Shown: positions 7,770 to 15,179 of the stretch, one piece after another | How positions within the stretch are numbered: the first letter of the stretch is position 1 | How the letters are laid out: every line of letters begins with the position of its first letter | Assembly (NCBI GenBank): GCA_958403395.1 | Contig: CATXXF010000023.1 | Span: 1-32,929, forward strand | Direction of reading: 5' to 3' | DNA length: 32,929 bases | Origin: an uncultured Collinsella sp. | GTDB taxonomy: Bacteria; Actinomycetota; Coriobacteriia; Coriobacteriales; Coriobacteriaceae | Notes under the pieces: generated by a model | Database searches by the model: none | What the model saw: only the letters and a program-made list of their open reading frames with translations | What the model was told of the DNA's origin: nothing | Made by a program: the position numbers and the translations under genes

Positions 7770-8654
7770 ATGAGCGAAAGGCAAATGAGGCTCGGCGCAC
7801 TCGAGGCCGGCGGGACCAAGATGGTCTGTGCCGTGGTGTCCGGCGACGGCGAGGTCCTCGACCGTATGGAGACCCCGACGCTTACGCCCGCCGAGACCGT
7901 CCCGCAAATGGTCGAGTGGTTCACCGCCCGCGATGTGGACGCGTTGGGCATCGGCGCCTTCGGCCCGACCTGCGTCGACCCCGTCGACGAGCGCTACGGC
8001 TCCATCCTCCAGACGCCCAAGCTCGCGTGGCGAGGCCATGGTCTTCGCGCCGCGTTCGCCGACGCCCTCGGGATTCCGGTGGCCTACGACACGGACGTGA
8101 ACGTTGCCTGCCTCGGCGAAGTGGTCTTCGGCTGCTGCAAGGGGCTCGAGGACGCCATCTACGTGACCATCGGCACCGGCGTGGGCGCGGGCGTCATGTG
8201 CGCGGGCAGGCTCCTTCACGGCATGCTGCACCCCGAGGCCGGCCACATGCTGGTAAGGACCCGTCCCACCGAGGAGGGACGCTGCGTCTGCCCGAGCCAC
8301 GCGAGCTGTCTCGAGGGCCTCGCCTCCGGCCCCGCCATTGCCGCGCGCTGGGGAAAGCCCGCGGCCGAGCTCGCGGACAACGATGAGGTGTGGGCGCTCG
8401 AGGGGGATTATCTGGGGCAGATGTGCGCGAACCTCGTGCTCATGTACTCGCCTCGCCGCATCGTCCTCGGCGGCGGCGTGATGCACCAGGAGCAGCTCTA
8501 CGGCATCGTCCGCAAGAAGACCCTCGAATATCTGGGTGGCTACATCCAGACCGCCGAGCTTAAGGACATGGAGCGCTACATCTGCGCCCCGGGCTGCGGC
8601 GGCGACCAAGGAATCCTCGGCGCGGCCGAGCTGGCAAGAAGGGCGCTCGCGTAA
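7770..8654 (+). CDS. ROK family fructokinase
   Basis: A 294-residue ROK sugar kinase, predicted to phosphorylate fructose with ATP. The N-terminal GALEAGGTKMVCAV is the phosphate loop of the bacterial fructokinase branch, and the catalytic Asp lies in DTDVN (107-111). IGTGVGAGV (134-142) is the adenosine-side glycine motif. The zinc site is typical of the YdhR/Mak fructokinases: HPEAGH (His159) plus Cys174, His177 and Cys180, ending in CLEGLASGPAI. The start is set by AAGGAGGATCAC. As last gene of the PTS-GH172 operon it would capture unphosphorylated fructose released inside the cell. Other hexose specificity is possible but the CLEG-SGPAI signature favours fructose. Confidence 0.88.
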   Translation: MSERQMRLGALEAGGTKMVCAVVSGDGEVLDRMETPTLTPAETVPQMVEWFTARDVDALGIGAFGPTCVDPVDERYGSILQTPKLAWRGHGLRAAFADALGIPVAYDTDVNVACLGEVVFGCCKGLEDAIYVTIGTGVGAGVMCAGRLLHGMLHPEAGHMLVRTRPTEEGRCVCPSHASCLEGLASGPAIAARWGKPAAELADNDEVWALEGDYLGQMCANLVLMYSPRRIVLGGGVMHQEQLYGIVRKKTLEYLGGYIQTAELKDMERYICAPGCGGDQGILGAAELARRALA

Positions 8655-8686
8655 CTTGCGCTCTCTCCGCCATACAACGCGTTAAG

Positions 8687-8736
8687 AAAAGACGAGCGCT
8701 TCTTGCCAATTGGGCGGCAAGAAGTGCTCGTCTTTT
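8687..8736 (+). terminator. Strong rho-independent terminator of the PTS-GH172-fructokinase operon
   Basis: GACGAGCGCTTCTTGCC (8691-8707) pairs with GGCAAGAAGTGCTCGTC (8716-8732), flanked by AAAA and TTTT that extend the stem. The stem is about 20 bp with one G-U pair and an 8-nt loop. It ends about 80 nt after the kinase region begins its non-coding tail. Confidence 0.9.
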
Positions 8737-9187
8737 GCATTTGTTTTTGGGACAGGACGCCCCGCCTCCGCTAGAGTCCCTGGACCGCCACGCCCACGAG
8801 GTTTGGGCCGGTGTGGACAAAGAGCGCGGGGCTGATGTCGGAGCGGACAACCTCCACCGCGTCGCCCGCATCGTCTTCGGCGTAGAACCGTCCAATGAGG
8901 AGATCCTGCGATTCGTTGTCAACAAATGGGCGAAACTCTCGTTCTTCGGCCACGATCCGACCGAGGCGAGCAAGCCCGCGAAGAACCCCAAGCGGCGCGC
9001 TCGCGAGGCAGCGAAAGCCCTTAAACGGCCCGCGGTGAGCACCAAGGCACAACAGGCGCTCGCGGCACAGCGGGAAGCGATGAAGCGGGAGTCGGCTCAA
9101 GCAAGAAGTCAGCGTCGCGCGGATGAGGCGGAGACGCGCTTCGAGCAGCGAAAGTTGAAGCACAAGCAGAAACATCGCGGGCATTGA
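8735..9187 (+). CDS. YjdF family (DUF2992) protein, start uncertain, possibly 5'-truncated
   Basis: The frame encodes a protein with the YjdF layout. A short domain ARIVFGVEPSNEEILRFVVNKWAKL (about 44-68) is followed by a long basic, Ala/Arg-rich helical tail. NPKRRAREAAK, VSTKAQQAL and the terminal KHKQKHRGH are characteristic. The family function is unclear; in other bacteria yjdF genes are controlled by an azaaromatic-sensing riboswitch. The N-terminus is odd. The usual hydrophobic strand before FWVG is missing (here HEVWAGV), the only upstream starts are TTG codons inside the preceding terminator's T-tract, and no ribosome site is visible. Probably the 5' end has been lost. No room for a riboswitch remains. 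Confidence 0.6.
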   Translation: MHLFLGQDAPPPLESLDRHAHEVWAGVDKERGADVGADNLHRVARIVFGVEPSNEEILRFVVNKWAKLSFFGHDPTEASKPAKNPKRRAREAAKALKRPAVSTKAQQALAAQREAMKRESAQARSQRRADEAETRFEQRKLKHKQKHRGH

Positions 9188-9348
9188 TCGCTATTTGCAG
9201 CAAGGCAAACCATATACAGCAGCGGCGCCAGTTCCACTTGAAGCCGACGCCGCGTAGACGCTGATGGTGACGGCCATGCACGGGCACGGGCGCGCCACCG
9301 CACTTCACAGCTTGTTTCTCAAGTATTTGGGACGCACACGCGGCGTTC

Positions 9349-9371
9349 AAAAATGCGGAGCGACTCCGCAT
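9349..9371 (-). terminator. Rho-independent terminator of the toxin-like gene
   Basis: On the minus strand ATGCGGAG (9371-9364), loop TCG and CTCCGCAT (9360-9353) form a perfect 8-bp stem followed by T residues (A run 9349-9353 on the + strand). It sits 25 nt after the stop of the minus-strand toxin-like gene. The bases from 9188 to 9348 hold nothing recognisable. Confidence 0.8.
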
Positions 9372-9395
9372 GGCTCGAGACTGAGCCGAGGTGCC

Positions 9396-9845
9396 CTACT
9401 TCTCGCCCTCCAGCAGCCCCACGATGCGGTCGATGTCGACGGCGAAGCGGGGCCTTCCCTCGCGCTCGTAGCGGTCGAGGTATGCCTGGCACTCGGAGAC
9501 AATGCGCTTGGTGTTGCCGTCGATGATGCGCTGGAGCGTCTCGTAGTAGGCCGAGCCCTCGGTCCTGAAGCGGCGCTGGTAGGCCTTGGTTATGGGGAAC
9601 ATCTTGATGTAGTGGATGCCGTGGCGGCAGCCGGGGCGCGTCGTGGGGCGGGGTGGCAACGCAAAGTACTGGTCTTTGGGCACGTTGGGGGCGATGTTGG
9701 AACGCAGCGGCACGGCGAAGTCCCTGCGCTTCCCGCGGAAACGCAGCCTCACCACCACGATACAGGGGCGATCGCGCTTAAGCATGAGCTCGCGGTCGCC
9801 ATCGGCGAGGTCGAAGAAGTCCTGGGAGATGGATACGATCTTCAT
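9396..9845 (-). CDS. ToxN/AbiQ/TenpN-like (type III toxin family) protein
   Basis: This 149-residue protein resembles the type III toxin superfamily of endoribonucleases. It has an N-terminal KIVSISQDFFDL, the core strand pair IVVVRLRFRGKRRDFAVPLR (family form ...yaiPLrs) and HYIKMFPITK. A C-terminal helix of the NTKRIVSECQAYLDRY type ends it. Length and topology agree with TenpN/ToxN toxins (about 150-170 residues), which are neutralised by a repeat-containing RNA. The start ATG 9845 follows AAGGGGG at 8-10 nt. It has its own terminator. Upstream I see two hairpins but no tandem repeat array of the ToxI kind. It may be a solitary or RNA-antitoxin-divergent member. The assignment is by remembered similarity only. 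Confidence 0.6.
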   Translation of the reverse strand: MKIVSISQDFFDLADGDRELMLKRDRPCIVVVRLRFRGKRRDFAVPLRSNIAPNVPKDQYFALPPRPTTRPGCRHGIHYIKMFPITKAYQRRFRTEGSAYYETLQRIIDGNTKRIVSECQAYLDRYEREGRPRFAVDIDRIVGLLEGEK

Positions 9846-9870
9846 CGGCTACGCCCCCTTCATACGAAGC

Positions 9871-9939
9871 GGGGCCCGCATCGCTGCAGGCCCCTACAGG
9901 TGGGCGATATTCTACACCTTGCGGCACCCCGTCGCCCAC
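9871..9939 (-). other. Two hairpins in the leader of the toxin-like gene
   Basis: Reading the minus strand toward the toxin start, GTGGGCGA (9939-9932) pairs with TCGCCCAC (9907-9900) around a 24-nt loop. GGGGCC (9894-9889) then pairs with GGCCCC (9876-9871). They lie 25-95 nt before the start codon. They could be an RNA regulator or antitoxin module, or ordinary GC-rich structure. Confidence 0.3.
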
Positions 9940-9944
9940 GGAGG

Positions 9945-10106
9945 TTAAACGTACACGTAAGCCGTACTCTGAAAGCCGCGGCTTCCGGCAAGTAGTTTAT
10001 ACCACGAAAGGTCGCTTTCAATGCGCCTAGCTCGCAAAATAACACTCGCTGGGCCGTCACCCCTGATCTTCTCGACCGTCTCCTCCGGGCACTTATTGCG
10101 TGCCAC
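9945..10106 (-). pseudogene. Possible TetR-family regulator 5' remnant
   Basis: GTG 10106 has a GGAGGT ribosome site and begins (V)ARNKCPEETVEKI, which resembles the first helix of TetR regulators. The similarity then stops abruptly and the frame ends after 53 residues. TetR genes often stand divergent to ABC transporter genes, as here with the lanFEG-like operon. The rest of the 9846-10301 interval holds the two leader hairpins and, from 10107 to 10301, no gene I can support. Confidence 0.35.
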
Positions 10107-10301
10107 GGGCACCTCCGTCCTTATTATCACGATAGAAATACCATGAGCGGCGTACGGTTCGAGAAGGGCTGGCGCCAAAAGAGCCCAACGGCCGTTACAG
10201 CTTCGTTAGAAACGCGCCCCACCATGGATGGTGAACCCGAAAGGTAAGGCACGCGGGCACGGCGACTCGGCCCGCGCGCCCGGAAGAGAAAGGACGAACC
10301 C

Positions 10302-11026
<725 letters not shown>

Positions 11027-11030
<4 letters not shown>

Positions 11031-11797
11031 CGGGCGAGAAAGGCGGCCTGCTCGCGGGCCTGCGCGCCGAGGCCCTGAAGTCGCGCCACGCGGCACCGGT
11101 TCGCCTGGCCGTGCTCATGGCGCTGCCGATGCCGCTGCTCGGCGCGATGCCCTACCGGGGCGTGCAGATCTTCAGCGCGTGGAACTACTGGTACGCGCTC
11201 TTCCTGCCCGTGTCTCTCTCGCTCGTGGTGGCGTGCGTCGCGCGGGCGGACGCTCGCACGCGGATGCGGGGGCTTCTGGGCCTGGGCTTCCCGCTCGGGC
11301 GCGCCTGGTGGGCCAAGGCGCTCTGGTGCCTCGCGCTCTGCACGCTCTCGAACCTCGTGGTCTTCGGCATCTACCTCGCGGGATCGGCGTTCTCCTCGCA
11401 GGGCCTCACGGCCGCGGGCACGCTCACGATGCTCCTCTGCGCGCTCGTCAACACGGTGACCGCGGCGTGGATGATCCCCGCAGGGCTCTTCCTCACGGCG
11501 CGGCTCGGCATGCTCGCGGGCATCTTCTGCCCGCTCGCCACGCAGCTCGTGGGTGGGTTCGCCTGGTCGCTGATGCCGCTGCCGCAGCTCTTTCCGCCGT
11601 CGGCGAGCATGGTCATCCCCACGAGCTTCATCCCCGTGCTGCCGAGCGGCGAGCCACTCGCGGCGGACATGGCGCTCGGCGGGGCGCTCACGGCGGACGG
11701 CATGCTCACACTGGCGGGCCTTGCGGTCTGCGCGCTCGCGTTCGCCGCGCTCACGGCGGCGGGCGCGGCCTGGTTCGCGCGCTCCGAGGAGAGGTGA
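11027..11797 (+). CDS. Lantibiotic-immunity ABC permease subunit 1 (LanE/MutE-like)
   Basis: A 256-residue membrane protein with about six hydrophobic segments. It has the LanE layout: a first segment after EALKSRHAAPVRLAVLMALPMPLLGA, then a loop with SAWNYWYALFLPVSLSLVVAC, which is the most recognisable family block. A C-terminal segment ends in FARSEER. It overlaps the ATPase gene by 4 nt and the next permease by 1 nt. Two different permeases per ATPase is the LanFEG arrangement. Confidence 0.8.
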
Positions 11798-12612
11798 TGG
11801 CCATGACACGACTCTCCGACCCGACGCCGCGCATGACTCTCCCGCGGGCCCTGCTCTCCGAGGCCCTGCGCCTGGCGCGCTCCCCGCTCGCAGTGGTGCA
11901 CCTCGTCTGCGGCCTGGCAGCCGGTCTTGCCTGCGGCGAGTACTTCTCCGTAACCCGATGGAACCCGGCGCTGGGCGCGGACGCCTACGCCCAGTTCCTC
12001 GGCGCCCTCATGCCGCTCATGTCCGCCATCGTCTGCGGGCTCGCCGTGGACGAGGAGCGCGCTGCCGGGCGCCTCGCCAACCTCACGGCGGTCCCCTCGC
12101 GCGGGCGCGCCGTCGCGGCGAAGCTGCTCGCCCTTGCGGCGCTCGGCGCGGGCGCGCTGGCCGTGGCGCTCGGCGTGTTCGGGGCCGTGCTCGCCGTCGC
12201 CGGGCGCCTGCCGCTCGGGCCCGCTCCGCTTGCGGCCGCCTGGGCGGGCATCGTGCTGGGCAGCCTGCCCCTCTACGCGCTGGGGCTCGGCGCGGCCCTG
12301 CGCCTCGGCCGCAACGCCGCCATCGGCGCCGGCGCGGCGGGTATGCTCCTCGCGTTCTTCTCAGTGGGCGGACTTGCGCACGGCCTCATGACCGGCGAGC
12401 TCACCGGTGCCCTGGCGACGCCCCTGAGCTGGGTGCCGCTCGCCTGGCCCGCGCGCCTGGGGTCGCTCGGGGTGGAGGCCTTCATCGACGCCGCACGCGC
12501 GGCGGGCCCTCTCCTCACGACTGCGCTCGCTGGCCTCGTGCTCACCCTGGCGACCGCCGCCGTCCTTATCGCCTGGTTCTGCCGCTTCGAGGACGGGAGG
12601 GCAGATGAGTAG
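11797..12612 (+). CDS. Lantibiotic-immunity ABC permease subunit 2 (LanG/MutG-like)
   Basis: A 271-residue, very Ala/Leu-rich permease with about six membrane segments. The block following SEALRLARSPLAVVHLVCGL and YAQFLGALMPLMSAIVCGLA matches the MutG permease pattern (helix, NPxxxYxxFL-like segment, second helix). I start it at ATG 11797, which overlaps the LanE stop (TGATG). The frame is open much further left, but that part is shadow of LanE. It ends 8 nt inside the next small gene. Confidence 0.8.
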   Translation: MAMTRLSDPTPRMTLPRALLSEALRLARSPLAVVHLVCGLAAGLACGEYFSVTRWNPALGADAYAQFLGALMPLMSAIVCGLAVDEERAAGRLANLTAVPSRGRAVAAKLLALAALGAGALAVALGVFGAVLAVAGRLPLGPAPLAAAWAGIVLGSLPLYALGLGAALRLGRNAAIGAGAAGMLLAFFSVGGLAHGLMTGELTGALATPLSWVPLAWPARLGSLGVEAFIDAARAAGPLLTTALAGLVLTLATAAVLIAWFCRFEDGRADE

Positions 12613-12793
12613 GAAGCCGCTCGCCGCCGTGCTCGCCCTCCTCTCCGCAGCGCTCGTCCTGGGCGGGAATGCCCTGCTCGACGCCGGCTGGGGGTCGGCG
12701 CTGCGCTCGATCGCCGACCGCGCGCTGCCCAACCCTGAGATCACCATGTGGGCGCCCGCGCCCGCGGCTGCGCGCGGGGCTCTGGACCGCTGA
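12605..12793 (+). CDS. Small single-span membrane protein in the lanFEG-like operon
   Basis: A 62-residue ORF with an N-terminal KPLAAVLALLSAALVLGGNALL segment that could be a signal anchor. A short polar C-terminus follows (PNPEITMWAPAP). It overlaps lanG by 8 nt and precedes the response regulator by 45 nt, so it is translationally coupled to the transporter. There is no lipobox cysteine, so it is not a LanI lipoprotein. Function unknown; an accessory immunity peptide is a reasonable guess. The overlap and hydrophobic profile support its being real. Confidence 0.5.
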   Translation: MSRKPLAAVLALLSAALVLGGNALLDAGWGSALRSIADRALPNPEITMWAPAPAAARGALDR

Positions 12794-12838
12794 GCGCGGC
12801 GCAAGTACAATGCCGACGGGAGTTTCAGGAGGTCGAAC

Positions 12839-13501
12839 ATGGCAAGGATACTGGCAGTTGATGATGAGCGGGCGATCCTCGACGCGATCGCGCGCGTCCT
12901 CGGCCGCGACGGCCATGAGGTCGTCAAGGCAGCGGACCCGACGGCGGTCCCGGGGATGGACCTCTCGCGCTTCGACCTCGTGCTCTGCGACGTCATGATA
13001 CCGGGGCTCGACGGCTTCGAGCTCGTGCGGCAGATCCGCCCGGACTTCGACGGGCCCATCGTCTTCCTGACCGCGCGCGTGGCCGAGGAGGACGCCGTGG
13101 CCGGCTACGGCCTGGGCGCCGACGACTACGTCCGCAAGCCCTTCGGGGCCGCGGAGCTGCGCGCCAAGGTCGCGGCCCATCTACGCCGTGAGCGCCGGCC
13201 GCGCTCGCACGCCCTCTCCTTCGGGGAGGTTCGGATCGACCTCGGGGCGCGCGGCCTCGCCGTGGACGGCGAGGCCGTGCCGCTCACGCCCACCGAGTAC
13301 GCCATCTGCGAGTACCTCGCCCGCCACCCCGGGCAGGTCATGAGCCGCGCGCAGATACGCGAGGCGGTGCTCGGCTGGGAGAGCGACGCCGACGACGCGG
13401 CCATATCCATGCAGGTCAGCCGCGCCCGGAGGAAACTCTCCGAGGCCGGCGCCGATCCGATCGCGACCGTCTGGGGGATGGGGTACAAGTGGCAGCTCTG
13501 A
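12839..13501 (+). CDS. OmpR/PhoB-type response regulator (NisR/SpaR-like)
   Basis: A 220-residue response regulator. The receiver domain (1-115) has acidic Asp8/Asp9, phosphoacceptor Asp51 (LVLCDVMIPG), switch Thr in FLTAR and Lys100 (VRKPF). The C-terminal winged helix (about 125-220) shows PLTPTEYAICEYLARHPGQV and ends GMGYKWQL. The start is set by TTTCAGGAGGTCGAAC. It follows an immunity-type transporter operon and directly precedes a sensor kinase, the order seen in lantibiotic immunity loci, so it probably controls the transporter. Confidence 0.9.
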   Translation: MARILAVDDERAILDAIARVLGRDGHEVVKAADPTAVPGMDLSRFDLVLCDVMIPGLDGFELVRQIRPDFDGPIVFLTARVAEEDAVAGYGLGADDYVRKPFGAAELRAKVAAHLRRERRPRSHALSFGEVRIDLGARGLAVDGEAVPLTPTEYAICEYLARHPGQVMSRAQIREAVLGWESDADDAAISMQVSRARRKLSEAGADPIATVWGMGYKWQL

Positions 13502-13527
13502 GGACCGGGGCGCGAGGTCGCGGGGGC

Positions 13528-14925
13528 ATGCCGCTCTCCTTCGTCATCGCGCGCTACTTCGCCTACGCGTTCGCGGCGGTTGCCACGGCGTGGCTCGCCT
13601 CGTTCATGGCGCTCTCCGCGGCGATCAACGCGGGCTTCGTCTACGAGGCAAGCTGGGGGCCGGCCAATGCGCGCGAGGTCGCGGAGGGCCTGGCACGCGA
13701 CGGCGTCTGCGGGCAGCAGGACGTGCCGACGGCGTACCGCTACCTCATCCTGAATAAGGACGGATACGTGCTGATGACAGACCTCGAGGGCACGCGGCTC
13801 GAGGACGCGACGGAAATGGCCCGTGCGGCACTCGCCGCGGATCCGGGCACAGTGGAGATCGAGGGCGGGGGCTCGGGCCTCACCTACGCCGCGTTCCCGC
13901 TCAAGGGCGGCGGGGCCTGCGCACTCGTCAGCGAGTACCTGCCGCAGTGGGTCTCGCGCAACCTCGCCGGCCTGCTTCCCAACCCGCAGAACCTCATGCT
14001 CGTCGGCGCCGCTGCGGGAAGCGCGCTCGCGCTCGCGCTCGTGGCGCGCCGCGCGAGCCGCGTGATCTCGCGCAAGATGGCGCCGCTCGCGGAGGCGGCG
14101 GAGCGCGTCGGCGCGGGGGAGCTCGACTTCGCGGTCGGCAGCACCAACGTGCGCGAGGTGAACGACGTCCTCGCCGCGATGGACGCCATGCGGGCCTCCC
14201 TCGCCGAGTCACTCGAAGCCCGCTGGGCCGCGGAGCGGGGGCAGCGCGAGCAGGTGGCGTCGCTCGCCCACGACCTCAAGACGCCGCTCACCGTGCTGCG
14301 CGCCAACGCCGACTTCGTGGCGGAGGAGCTGGAAGACGAGAAAGACGCCGACCTCGTGGCCGCCGCGCGCGACATAGCCGGCGGTGTCGAAAGGCTCGAC
14401 GGCTACGTGCGCCTGCTCATCGAGGCCTCGCGCGGGTCCGGCGGGGCGGAGAGGGCCCCCATGCGGCCGGCCGAGCTCTGCGAGCAGGTCCTCGCCGAGG
14501 CCGCTCAGATCACCCGGGCGCGAGGCGTGACGCTCGACGCGGCAACGGGCCCTGCTGTCGCGGGCGCGCCCGAGGCCCCGCTCGACCGAACCGCCCTGGC
14601 GCGAGCCGCCGCGAACCTCGTGGCCAACGCCGCCGAGCACGCGCGCTCGCGCGTGGCGGTCTCCTGCGACGTCGCGGGCGGACACCTCGTCATCGAGGTC
14701 GCTGACGACGGACCGGGCTTCTCTCCCGCCGCCCTCGAACGCGGCTGCGAGCGCCTCTTCACAGACGACTCCTCCCGCTCCTCGCGTGACGGAGGCCGCC
14801 ACTACGGGCTCGGCCTCCACGCCGCCTCCGAGGCCGCAAGCGCCCACGGGGGCTCCGTCTCGCTCGCCAACAGCCCCTCGGGCGGCGCGGTGGCCACCAT
14901 CGCGGTCCCCCTGTGCGGGCCCTGA
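13528..14925 (+). CDS. Sensor histidine kinase partner of the response regulator
   Basis: A membrane histidine kinase of 465 residues from ATG 13528, or 478 from GTG 13489, which overlaps the regulator gene. ATG 13528 places the first membrane helix (SFVIARYFAYAFAAVATAWL) right at the N-terminus and is preferred. An extracytoplasmic part of about 110 residues lies between this helix and a second one (NLMLVGAAAGSALALALVAR), followed by HAMP-like sequence. The H-box SLAHDLKTPLTVL carries the phosphorylated His (codon 14269-14271). The N-box ANLVANAAEHA, G1 EVADDGPGFS and G2 YGLGLHAASEAA complete a normal catalytic domain. The HK-RR pair resembles NisK/SpaK systems in context. Confidence 0.88.
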   Translation: MPLSFVIARYFAYAFAAVATAWLASFMALSAAINAGFVYEASWGPANAREVAEGLARDGVCGQQDVPTAYRYLILNKDGYVLMTDLEGTRLEDATEMARAALAADPGTVEIEGGGSGLTYAAFPLKGGGACALVSEYLPQWVSRNLAGLLPNPQNLMLVGAAAGSALALALVARRASRVISRKMAPLAEAAERVGAGELDFAVGSTNVREVNDVLAAMDAMRASLAESLEARWAAERGQREQVASLAHDLKTPLTVLRANADFVAEELEDEKDADLVAAARDIAGGVERLDGYVRLLIEASRGSGGAERAPMRPAELCEQVLAEAAQITRARGVTLDAATGPAVAGAPEAPLDRTALARAAANLVANAAEHARSRVAVSCDVAGGHLVIEVADDGPGFSPAALERGCERLFTDDSSRSSRDGGRHYGLGLHAASEAASAHGGSVSLANSPSGGAVATIAVPLCGP

Positions 14926-15030
14926 CGACTCAGGCCCCGCACACCGGCGTGCCTCGCAACCAAACGCTTCCATCTAGAAACACGGGGAGTAAATCGCGAA
15001 ATCGCAGGTGAAAGGGAGTAAAAAGGCAAA

Positions 15031-15064
15031 GAAAAAGCCTCCGTTCCAACATGGGAACGGAGGC
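15031..15064 (-). terminator. Terminator of guaA
   Basis: GCCTCCGTTCC (15037-15047) and GGAACGGAGGC (15054-15064) form an 11-bp perfect stem with a 6-nt loop. On the minus strand it is followed by TTTTTC. It lies 115 nt downstream of guaA and also separates the kinase gene on the + strand. The remaining 14926-15179 interval holds no gene. Confidence 0.85.
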
Positions 15065-15179
15065 TCGATAATCGAGTTTACTCACCAATGTCGCTGGTGG
15101 TTTTGCCGTAACTCTCGTACGAAACGAAACTCAGGAGCACAGTGCGGCACTCAAAAGTGCAGGTCAGAACCCTGTCAGC

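Noticed and set aside
8655..8760. yjdF-type riboswitch before the YjdF gene
   Set aside because: The interval is occupied by the previous operon's terminator and is too short for the known aptamer.
9846..10060. Tandem RNA repeats (ToxI-type antitoxin) upstream of the toxin-like gene
   Set aside because: No 30-40 nt unit repeats on either strand; only two unrelated hairpins.
9945..10178. 77-residue ORF starting at ATG 10178
   Set aside because: The ATG has no ribosome site; the GTG at 10106 with GGAGGT is the more credible start and gives only a TetR-like fragment.
11179..12612. 477-codon plus-strand frame containing the second permease
   Set aside because: Only the part from ATG 11797 is protein-like; the upstream part is an Arg/His/Ala-rich shadow of the first permease.
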